Positions 1 through 7,660 of a DNA stretch of 26,242 nt are shown piece by piece. Numbering within the stretch: the stretch's first letter is position 1; each line of letters opens with the position of its first letter. The translations under genes and the position numbers were made by a program. Source of the DNA: Burkholderiales bacterium (GTDB lineage: Bacteria > Pseudomonadota > Gammaproteobacteria > Burkholderiales > SG8-39); NCBI GenBank assembly GCA_017880745.1, contig JADGRR010000003.1:1-26242 (forward strand). The letters run 5' to 3'. Below the pieces are notes generated by a model. The model ran no database searches. It was not told where the DNA came from and worked only from the letters and a program-made list of their open reading frames with translations.

Positions 1-1181
1 CGCTTCGACGGCGAAGGTGGCCTGCAGGTTGCCGTAACCGCGGAACGATCCGGCGTAGGGATTGTTGGTATACACCGCCGTGGTGTGATAATCGCAATTC
101 GGCACCCGGTAGAGCGAGGAGAAGGTCTGCATCATCACGAACGGCGTGGTCGCACCCCATGAGGTATAGGCGCCGTTGTCGTGCAGCGTGTGTACCGTGC
201 GGAAGGTCAGGGTGCCGTCCTTCTTGCAACCGGAGCGCAGCGTGAGCAGCACCGGCTGGCGGGTAGGCGAGGAGATGAACTCTTCCTCGCGGGTGAACAC
301 CAGCTTCACCGGCCGTTTCGCCGCGCGCGCGAGGTAGACGCAGATGACCTCGAACGGGTAGATGTCGAGCTTGGAGCCGAAACCGCCGCCGATGGACGGC
401 TGAATGATGCGGATGCGGCCCGGATCCATGTTAAGAATCTCGGCGAACTCGCGCTTGTGCAGAAACGGCACCTGCGTGTTCGAGTACAGGAGCAGATTGC
501 CCGAGGAATCGAACTCGGCGATCATGCCCGAGACGCCCAGGCAGCAGTGGGTGACATAGTGCAGCTTGAACGTGTCCTCGACCACCACGTCCGATTCGGC
601 CTCGGCCCGCACCACGTCGCCGTGGGAGTAATCGAAACGCATGGCGACGTTATCCGGCTTGCCGGTGAACGCAACCGGGCCGGTGGGCTTGAGGTGCTCC
701 TCGCCATCAGGCCGGTGCGGTTCCGGATGGATCAGCGTCGCGCCCGGTTTAATCGCTTCCGCCGGGTCGGTGAGTATGGGCAGGTCTTCGTACTCCACCT
801 TGATCAGCTTCAGCGCTTCCATGGCGATCTGTTCGGACTCCGCTGCCACCGCCGCAACTTCGTCGCGCAGACTGCGCACCTTGTCTGTCTTCAATGGCAG
901 ATGATCCTTGGCCACGCCGATCGGACGCTGGTTGACGATGTCGGCCGCGGTGATTACCACATGCACCCCTGGCAGCGCCCTGGCTGCCGAGGTGTCGATG
1001 CTCTTGATGCGCGCGTGCACGCGCGCCGAGCGCAGGATCTTGCCGTACAACTGCCCCGGCAGATCGATGTCGTGGATGTAGCGCGTCTTGCCGCTCGCCT
1101 TCTCCGGCGCGTCCATTTTCTGGATGCGCTTGCCGATCAAGGTGTCGGGCGCAATGAACCTGATATTCTTTTCCCTAACGT

Positions 1182-1185
<4 letters not shown>
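1..1185 (-). CDS. Molybdopterin-binding subunit of a xanthine dehydrogenase-family hydroxylase (partial)
   Basis: Large Mo-cofactor subunit of a three-subunit molybdenum hydroxylase, which would hydroxylate its substrate with water-derived oxygen. Only the first 395 residues are in the window; the family is usually about 750-800, so the rest lies beyond the left edge. Visible are the N-terminal part (about 15-135, with the DEVAAVAAE stretch), the glycine-rich IGGGFGSK loop (265-272), and NNPYAGSFRGYG (374-385), which resembles the pterin-binding loop. The HCCLG and FRGYG motifs look closer to 4-hydroxybenzoyl-CoA reductase alpha subunits than to CO dehydrogenase CoxL, whose Cys-containing active-site loop is not present. 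The start has AAGGAG 7 nt upstream, and its ATG overlaps the stop of the 2Fe-2S gene (ATGA). The substrate is not readable from the sequence. Confidence 0.9.
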
Positions 1186-1653
<468 letters not shown>

Positions 1654-1670
<17 letters not shown>

Positions 1671-2520
1671 GGGCGAGCATCCTCTTGGTGATGTTGTGGA
1701 TCAGTTCCTTGCGGTACCAGGCGGTGGCGCGAATGTCGTCGATCGGCGTCACCTCGTTGCGCGCCACGTCCGCCACAGCATCGATGACTGCCGCGTCGAG
1801 CCGCTTGCCTTCCAGGGCCTGCTCGGTGCGTGGCGCGCGCATCGGCACCGGCGCCACCGCGCCGAAGGCGACGCGCACCTGCGACAGCGCGCCATTCTTC
1901 AGCATACCGGCGATGCCGATCGAAATGGTGGAGATGTCGAGCGCCGGCCGCGTGCCGAATTTGAAGAAACGGGCGTAATGATTCGCGGGCGGGAGCGCGA
2001 TGCGCAGGCCGGCCAGCAACTCTGTCGGGCCGCGCCGGGTCTTGCCCGGCCCGACGAAGAATTCGGCCAGCGGCATGCGGCGCCGGCTGAGGCTGCCATT
2101 GGGCTTGGAGGCGAGTTCGACTTCTGCGTCGAGCACCAACAACGGCACCAGCATGTCCCCGGCGGGCGAGGCGTTGCAGACGTTGCCGCCGAGGGTGGCG
2201 GCGTTGCGGATCTGGTCGCTGGCGAAATGGTCGCAGGCCTCGAGCAGTATCGGCAGGTGTTTTTTGATCAGGTCGCTTTCCATGATCTCGGTGATAGTGG
2301 CGAGCGCCCCGATGCGGATCTCGCCGCCGTCGATCGCGATGCCTTTCAGTTCCGGGATGTGATGAATGTTCATCAGCGTGCGCTTGATCTTCAGCCGCCC
2401 GCCCTGGCTCTGCGGCATGAGGTCGGTACCGCCGGCGAGTATGGTGACCTCGCCCGAGCGCAAGTACTCGGCCGCCTGCTCCAGGCTGGAGGGCGCGACG
2501 TATTGTTCGATTTCGGTCAT
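1654..2520 (-). CDS. FAD-binding subunit of the molybdenum hydroxylase
   Basis: Medium subunit of the same enzyme (288 aa), which takes electrons from the 2Fe-2S subunit and hands them to an acceptor. FAD-binding signatures are AGGTDLMP near residue 30 and RNAATLGGNVCNASPAGD near residues 105-122. It lacks the extra 4Fe-4S insertion that marks true 4-hydroxybenzoyl-CoA reductase HcrB, arguing for an ordinary hydroxylase rather than a dearomatising reductase. An upstream ATG at 2541 is in frame, but AAGGAA sits 6 nt before the ATG at 2520, which I prefer. Gene order FAD, 2Fe-2S, Mo matches coxMSL-type operons. The 272-nt gap upstream holds repeat copy 1. Confidence 0.93.
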
Positions 2521-2542
2521 TGGCATTTCCTTGGAGCACATT

Positions 2543-2779
2543 TCAAAAAAATGGCTTTCGGCCTGTTAACGGGGTAGAGATTTCATCTTTTTCAATAATC
2601 TCGTTTCTTGTACGGATGGGGGTATATCCGTACAAGAAACGAGATTGGCGCGCGCAGCGCGCAGGTTTTGCGGAAACCTGCACGGACGATAAATCCGTCC
2701 GTGCGGATCGTCGCCTGCGCGCGGATGATGAAGCCATCCGCACACAAGCAACGATCTTTATTGAACCCGTTTTCTTCAT
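2543..2779 (-). other. Possible short ORF reading through repeat copy 1
   Basis: An AGGAGG (2789-2794) begins one base into the mutase stop codon and lies 9 nt ahead of an ATG (2777-2779). It opens a 78-codon frame that crosses the whole palindromic element and stops at 2543, just before the FAD-subunit gene. The peptide starts MKKTGSIKIV and then becomes Arg/Ser-rich where it reads the palindromes, resembling no family I know. It could be the remnant of a short gene interrupted by the element, or simply a fortuitous ribosome site. The other two element copies show no comparable start, so I do not call it a real gene. Confidence 0.15.
2591..2765. repeat. Palindromic intergenic element, copy 1 (module order permuted)
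   Basis: Bounded by an 8-bp inverted repeat, TTCAATAA (2591-2598) and TTATTGAA (2758-2765). Inside, on the plus strand: hairpin A, a perfect 21-bp inverted repeat (2597-2617 with 2626-2646) ending in TACGGAT/ATCCGTA around an 8-nt loop; a GC alternating hairpin (2647-2662); a small hairpin GCAGGTTT/AAACCTGC (2661-2681); hairpin C, GCACGGACG/CGTCCGTGC (2680-2704); and hairpin B, 22-nt arms (2706-2727 with 2735-2756) pairing at 18 of 22. Positions 2645-2669 match 9840-9864 of copy 2 exactly in inverse orientation (25 nt). It fills the gap between the mutase and FAD-subunit genes. Confidence 0.9.
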
Positions 2780-2792
2780 TTCAAATAGCCTC

Positions 2793-4406
2793 CTAAAAGC
2801 GAATCGGTTCCTTATAGCGCCCGTATACCTTGACCATTTCATGGGTGATCTCGCCGACGCTGGCGTAGGCCTTCACCGCCTCGACGATCGCGGGCATGAG
2901 GTTCGCGCCGGCTTCGGCGTCGCAGCGGACGCGTGTCAACGCGTGATCGACCGTCGCCTGGTCGCGCTCGGCGCGCACCTGCTTCAGGCGCTCGATCTGA
3001 ACCCGGGCATCCTCTTCCTTGTACGAATGAAACTCGACCGGATGATCTTCCTCGCGCTCATTGCGGTAGCGGTTGACGCCGACTTTGGGAAAGCGGCCGG
3101 ACTCGATGTCGCGCTGCATGCGGTAGGCCTGCGCCGAGACCCTGGCCTGGATAATGCCCTCCGAAATCAGTTTGACGATTCCGCCCTCGGCGTCCGTTTC
3201 CGCCATGATCTGGGCAATCTTGTCGCGCATCTGGTTGGTCATGGTTTCCACGTAGTAGGAGCCGGCCAGCGGGTCCGCCGTTTCAGTGAGTCCCATCTCC
3301 TCGATCAGGATCTGCATGGTGCGCAGCGAGATGCGCGCGGAATACTCGGTGGGGATGGTATAGGCCTCGTCGTAGGAGCATAGCGCCATGGTCTGCGCGC
3401 CCGAGAGCGCGCTGATCAGGGCATAGTACGCGCCGCGCACGATGTTCATCTCCGGTTGCTCGAAAGTCAGTCCGCCGCCGCCGCCGCCGGCGATCATGCG
3501 CAGCCACATCGAGCCGGGTTTCTCCGCGCCATATTCCTCTTTCATGATCTTGGCCCACAGGCTGCGGCCGGCGCGGAACTTGCACACCTGCTCGAAGATG
3601 TTGCCGAAGATATTGAAGTTGTAAGACAGCCGCCCGGCGAATTCGTCGATGGAGAGGCCGCGCTGCAGGACCTCGTCGGCATAGGCCTTGGCGATGCAGA
3701 AGGCATAGGCCATTTCCTGCGCCGGCGTCGCCCCGGACTCGCGGATGTGGTAGCCGCAGACCGAGACCGGGCTGTATCTGGGCGCGTGCTCGGCGCAGTA
3801 CTCTATGGTGTCGCCGACCAGCTTGATCGAGGGTTGCACCGGGTAGACCCAGGTGCCGCGGCCGATGAACTCCTTGAGGATGTCGTTCTGTGCCGTGCCG
3901 CGCAGTTGCGCGAGATCGTAGCCGCGCTTCTCGGCCATGGCGAGGTACATGGCGATCAGGATCGCCGCCGCGCCGTTGACGGTCAGGGAGACTGTGATCT
4001 TGGTCAGATCGATGCCGTCGAAGGCGACCTCGAAGTCGCGCAGCGTATCGACCGACATGCCGACACGGCCGATCTCGCCCTCGGCCAGCGGATCGTCCGA
4101 ATCCAGGCCGATCTGGGTTGGCAGGTCGAAGGCCACGTTAAGCCCGGTCTGGCCGTTGGCGATGAGGTATTTGAAGCGCTGGTTGGTCTCGGCCGGATTG
4201 CCGAAGCCCGCGTATTGGCGCATGGTCCAGGGCTGTTTGCGATACATCAGGCGGTGGATGCCGCGCGTGAACGGATATTCGCCCGGCAGACCGACCATGT
4301 CGTAGCCGCCGCTTTTCTGCACGTCCTCCTCGGTGTAAAGCGGATTGACCTCGATGCCGGATTCGTTGACTACGGCTTTAAGTTCAGGCTTCGCGCGTTC
4401 GTTCAT
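2793..4406 (-). CDS. B12-dependent acyl-CoA mutase, large (catalytic) subunit, methylmalonyl-CoA mutase family
   Basis: TIM-barrel subunit of an adenosylcobalamin-dependent acyl-CoA mutase (537 aa from the ATG at 4406, AAGGA 9 nt upstream; a longer ATG frame begins at 4451 inside the small-subunit gene). It makes a radical 1,2-rearrangement of a CoA thioester. Aligned by eye with methylmalonyl-CoA mutase, the carboxylate-recognising pair is kept: Y65 (WTMRQYAGFG, as Tyr89) and R183 (KEFIGRGTW, as Arg207), where isobutyryl-CoA mutase has Phe/Gln and 2-hydroxyisobutyryl-CoA mutase Ile/Gln; H220 matches His244. This suggests a substrate with a free carboxylate. The usual H-(S/T)-Q-T-(S/A)-G segment is replaced by IAGGGGGGLTFEQP, removing the equivalents of His328 and Gln330. 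The cobalamin domain is a separate gene 1 nt upstream. Confidence 0.93.
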   Translation of the reverse strand: MNERAKPELKAVVNESGIEVNPLYTEEDVQKSGGYDMVGLPGEYPFTRGIHRLMYRKQPWTMRQYAGFGNPAETNQRFKYLIANGQTGLNVAFDLPTQIGLDSDDPLAEGEIGRVGMSVDTLRDFEVAFDGIDLTKITVSLTVNGAAAILIAMYLAMAEKRGYDLAQLRGTAQNDILKEFIGRGTWVYPVQPSIKLVGDTIEYCAEHAPRYSPVSVCGYHIRESGATPAQEMAYAFCIAKAYADEVLQRGLSIDEFAGRLSYNFNIFGNIFEQVCKFRAGRSLWAKIMKEEYGAEKPGSMWLRMIAGGGGGGLTFEQPEMNIVRGAYYALISALSGAQTMALCSYDEAYTIPTEYSARISLRTMQILIEEMGLTETADPLAGSYYVETMTNQMRDKIAQIMAETDAEGGIVKLISEGIIQARVSAQAYRMQRDIESGRFPKVGVNRYRNEREEDHPVEFHSYKEEDARVQIERLKQVRAERDQATVDHALTRVRCDAEAGANLMPAIVEAVKAYASVGEITHEMVKVYGRYKEPIRF

Positions 4407-4407
4407 C

Positions 4408-4803
4408 TCACACCGTCCTTGCGTTTTGCCGGATGTAATCGACGATCGCATCGAGCCTGGATCCGGTGGGGAAGATGCCTTTGAAGCCCAGGTCGCGCAA
4501 CGCGGCGTGGTCCTGCTGCGGCAGGCAACCGCCGATCAGCCATAGCTTGTCCGTGAGTCCGCCGGCCTCGAGCAGGGGTTTGAGTTTTTTGCAGAAATGC
4601 ACATGCGAACCGGCCATGCTGGACAGCGCAATGACATCCACGTCCTCGTCCAGCGACATACGCGCCACCGCCTCGGGCGTCTGGCGCAGCCCGGTATAGA
4701 TCACTTCGAAGCCCGCGTCCATCAGGGCGCGCGCCACGATCTTTGCGCCCTGGTCGTGCCCGTCCAGCCCCGGCTTGGCTAGCAGCACCTTTATCGGTTT
4801 CAT
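4408..4803 (-). CDS. B12-binding small subunit of the acyl-CoA mutase
   Basis: Cobalamin-binding subunit of 131 aa, matching the C-terminal domain of fused methylmalonyl-CoA mutases and stand-alone subunits such as IcmB or HcmB. The DxHxxG motif is present (LDGHDQG, with D14, H16 and G19), where the His replaces dimethylbenzimidazole as lower cobalt ligand. The flavodoxin-like fold is also marked by ALSSMAGSH and LIGGCLP further on. Its ATG overlaps the stop of the acyl-CoA dehydrogenase (ATGA), and it ends one base before the start of the large subunit, so the two mutase parts should be made in step. No MeaB-type G-protein chaperone gene is in the window. Confidence 0.96.
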   Translation of the reverse strand: MKPIKVLLAKPGLDGHDQGAKIVARALMDAGFEVIYTGLRQTPEAVARMSLDEDVDVIALSSMAGSHVHFCKKLKPLLEAGGLTDKLWLIGGCLPQQDHAALRDLGFKGIFPTGSRLDAIVDYIRQNARTV

Positions 4804-5936
4804 GATGTCGTTAACTCCTTGGCCACAATGAGTTTCAGTATTTCGCTGGTGCCGCCGCCGATCAGCAGGAAACGCACGTCGCGCAGATAGCGCTGCACCG
4901 GGTATTCCATGGCGTAGCCATAGGAGGCCAGCACCCGTGCCGCCTTGTCGCAGATGGTCGCTGCCGCCTCGGTGGCAAACAGCTTGGCCATGGCTGCCTG
5001 TTTGTGGTGCGGCAGGTTCGCGTCGCGCAGCCACGCGGCGTAGTGCACCAGATGGGTGGCGGCTTCGAGTTCGGTCGCCATTTCTGCGAGTTTGAGCTGG
5101 ATCGCCTGGAAGCGGTTGATCGGCTTGCCGAACTGTTGGCGCTCCGAGGAATAGCGCACCGCCTCGTCCAGCGCCGCGCGGGCAATGCCCAGGCCCATGG
5201 CGCCGGTGATGATGCGGATCTCCGCCAGGGTCTTGCGCAAATGCCCTTCGCCGTCGCCTTCCTCCCGGCTCAGGCGGTGGCTGTCGGGGACGAAGCACGC
5301 GTCGAAGCTCACCTCGGACGTCGGCAGGGCCCACACGCCCATCTTGTGGATTTCGCGGCCGACGCTCAGGCCTTTGAAGGAGCGTTCCACCAGGAAGATG
5401 GTGAGCTTCTTCTCCTCTCCGGCCTTGGCGAAGACGGTAAAAAAATCGGCCAGCGGCGCGGAAGTGATCCAGGTTTTCCGCCCGTTGAGCACGTAGCCGC
5501 CGTCCGTTTTTTTCGCCGTGGTGGCGATCGAATTGAGATCGGAGCCGGCATTGGGCTCGGTCATGCAGATGGCGGCGATCTTCTTGCCCTCGAGGGCCGG
5601 CTTGAACAGCCGCTCGATGATGTCGGCATTGCCGAGCATGTGCAGGAACTTGGTGCCCATCAGCGATTGCATGGCAACGGCGGCGGCAAGCGACATGGAG
5701 CCGCGCGCGATTTCGGCGAGCGCGAGGCAAAATTCAGTCAGCGCCATGCCGCTGCCGCCCGCGTCCTCGGGGTAGCGCATGCCGAAGAAACCGAGGTCGG
5801 CCAGTTCCTTGAATAAGGCGCGCGGAAACGCGTGCGCTTCGTCCAATGCGGCCGCCTGCGGCGCGATGCGTTCGTCCGAGAAGCGGGCGAAGGTGTCGCG
5901 AATCGCCTTTTGCTGATCTGTCAGCTCGAAGTTCAT
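4800..5936 (-). CDS. Acyl-CoA dehydrogenase
   Basis: FAD-dependent acyl-CoA dehydrogenase (378 aa, typical length) introducing an alpha,beta double bond in an acyl-CoA, with electrons passing to ETF. N-terminal helical domain with MNFELTDQQ; flavin/substrate motif ICMTEPNAGSDL (123-134); NGRKTWIT (151-158); C-terminal helices with RYSSERQQFGKPI. The usual C-terminal catalytic Glu (IYEGT in short- and medium-chain enzymes) is Gly361 here (LIGGGTSEI). Isovaleryl-CoA dehydrogenase also lacks Glu there and uses an upstream residue; E239 (LAEIRIITGAMGLG) sits in that equivalent place by eye. This hints at a branched or unusual acyl chain. Its start and stop overlap the neighbouring genes by 4 nt each. 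Confidence 0.94.
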   Translation of the reverse strand: MNFELTDQQKAIRDTFARFSDERIAPQAAALDEAHAFPRALFKELADLGFFGMRYPEDAGGSGMALTEFCLALAEIARGSMSLAAAVAMQSLMGTKFLHMLGNADIIERLFKPALEGKKIAAICMTEPNAGSDLNSIATTAKKTDGGYVLNGRKTWITSAPLADFFTVFAKAGEEKKLTIFLVERSFKGLSVGREIHKMGVWALPTSEVSFDACFVPDSHRLSREEGDGEGHLRKTLAEIRIITGAMGLGIARAALDEAVRYSSERQQFGKPINRFQAIQLKLAEMATELEAATHLVHYAAWLRDANLPHHKQAAMAKLFATEAAATICDKAARVLASYGYAMEYPVQRYLRDVRFLLIGGGTSEILKLIVAKELTTS

Positions 5937-7660
5937 GCGCGCTGATCTTTCTTTGGCGGGACGCCGTACTGTTTCTGCGCCGCCTCGGCGGAGATGACGC
6001 CGTTTTTCACCTCTTCCTCGAGCAGCTTGCGATCGCGCTTCCCCGGGTCGCCGTAGCCGCCGCCGCCGCTCGCCACTTGATGGTACACCGTGCCCTTGGG
6101 CACGCCGCTGATCAGGTCCTTGTTCCTGGGCACCACGGTGCGGCCGTCCGGGTAGCGCAGGCGGATGAAGTTGAGCCCGCCCGAGCCGCCGCCGAACAGG
6201 CCGAAGGCCGGCTCGAAGTCGCCGTCGCCGAAGGTCACCAGCTGCGTGTCGTCGGAACCGATTTCGAAAATCGTTTCCACGCCGAGTCCGCCGCGCCATT
6301 CGCCGGCGCCCGCGGAATCGATGAGCAGTTCGTGCTTGATCAGGGTGTGCGGCGTTTGCTGCTCGAACATTTCGTAGTCCTGATCGAGCACGCCGCCGGA
6401 GGCATCGATCATGCCGATGTGGTCGTAGCCGTCGGTGCCGCGCATGGCGCCCGATCCGCCCTTCAGTCCCATGAAGCCGATGTCCACGTACTTCTCGTTG
6501 TTTCGCGGATCGATGCCGGTGGTAAGCGACGCGAGCAGGTTGTTCCAGCCGGCCGTGACGCGATCCGGCATGACCGGCGCGAGCGCGCGCTGGATCGCAT
6601 CGGCGTTGGGCGGGCAGAGGTGGTTGCCGAAGGTGGTGGCCTTCGGGTACGCCGCATTGAGGATGGTCCCCTCCGGGATCACGATCTCGATCGGCTGCAC
6701 CATGCCCTCGTTGTGCGGGATGTCAGGGTTCACCATTTGCAGCAGCGTCAGGATAGTGGCCGAAGCGCTGGAAGTGAAGGTGCCGTTGACGAAGCCGTTG
6801 GTCTGGGCATCGGTGCGCGAATAGTCGAATTTGATCGACTTGTCCCTGACTTCGATGTCGACGCGGATGGTGAACTTGGAGCCTACGTGGCGGCCGTCGT
6901 AATAGACGTAGCCTTCGCCGGAATATTGGCCATTCGGGATCTTGGCGATCTCCGCTTCCATCATTTTGCGCGTGGCATCGAACAGCGCCTGCTTGTGCGC
7001 CGCGTAGCTCTCGAAGCCGTACTTTCCGAGCAGCTCGAGCAGGCGGCGCTCGCCTACGGTGCAGGCGCCCATCTCGGCCTTCATGTCGTGCTGCACGATG
7101 TCCAGCCTGACATTGGCGAAAATCAGGTTCCACACGTCTTTCCGCAGCTTGCCTTTTTCGACCACCTTCACCGGCGGGATGCGCAGCGCTTCCTGCCACA
7201 CCTCGACGGCGTTCGGGTTGTAGCCGCCGGCAACGTTGCCGCCGATGTCGGCCTGGTGGCCCTTGACCGCGGTCCAGGCGACCAGCTTGCCGTCGAGGAA
7301 GACGGGCTTGAAGGCGGCGACATCGTTGTTCTGGTTGCCCAGGCTGAATACGTCGTTATGGAAAATGACGTCACCCGGGTAGATTTCGTCGCCGAAGTAC
7401 TGTTTGATGTATTTGCACACTGGCGCCAGCGAGAACGCGAGAATCGGCAGGTTCTCGGTCTGTTCGAGCATGTTGCCCTCGCCGTCGTAGAGGCCGGTGA
7501 CATAGTCCTTGGCCTCGCACAGGATGGGCGAGCGCGTGGTCTGCGCCATGGAGAGGCTCATCTCGTCGGTGATGGATTTGAAGGTCCTGGCATAGACCGA
7601 GAGCAGGATCGGGTCGATTCTTGCTTCGACGTTCATGTTCTTGTTCGGATTCTTGCTCAT
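5933..7660 (-). CDS. hyuB: Hydantoinase B / oxoprolinase family protein
   Basis: B component of a HyuA/HyuB pair (575 aa). The family includes N-methylhydantoinase, 5-oxoprolinase C-terminal halves and acetone or acetophenone carboxylase subunits; all couple ATP use to an attack on an amide, lactam or ketone. Typical features are the N-terminal DPILLSVYARTFKSI and SITDEMSLSMAQTTRSPI, the FHNDVFSLGNQNNDV region, GGNVAGGYNP, the GGSGAMRGTDG segment and the C-terminal VASGGGGYGDPGKRD. ATG at 7660 overlaps the hyuA stop (ATGA); the end overlaps the dehydrogenase start (ATGA). Its partner lies directly upstream. The reaction is inferred at family level only: lactam hydrolysis and ketone carboxylation cannot be separated by reading. 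Confidence 0.93.
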   Translation of the reverse strand: MSKNPNKNMNVEARIDPILLSVYARTFKSITDEMSLSMAQTTRSPILCEAKDYVTGLYDGEGNMLEQTENLPILAFSLAPVCKYIKQYFGDEIYPGDVIFHNDVFSLGNQNNDVAAFKPVFLDGKLVAWTAVKGHQADIGGNVAGGYNPNAVEVWQEALRIPPVKVVEKGKLRKDVWNLIFANVRLDIVQHDMKAEMGACTVGERRLLELLGKYGFESYAAHKQALFDATRKMMEAEIAKIPNGQYSGEGYVYYDGRHVGSKFTIRVDIEVRDKSIKFDYSRTDAQTNGFVNGTFTSSASATILTLLQMVNPDIPHNEGMVQPIEIVIPEGTILNAAYPKATTFGNHLCPPNADAIQRALAPVMPDRVTAGWNNLLASLTTGIDPRNNEKYVDIGFMGLKGGSGAMRGTDGYDHIGMIDASGGVLDQDYEMFEQQTPHTLIKHELLIDSAGAGEWRGGLGVETIFEIGSDDTQLVTFGDGDFEPAFGLFGGGSGGLNFIRLRYPDGRTVVPRNKDLISGVPKGTVYHQVASGGGGYGDPGKRDRKLLEEEVKNGVISAEAAQKQYGVPPKKDQRA

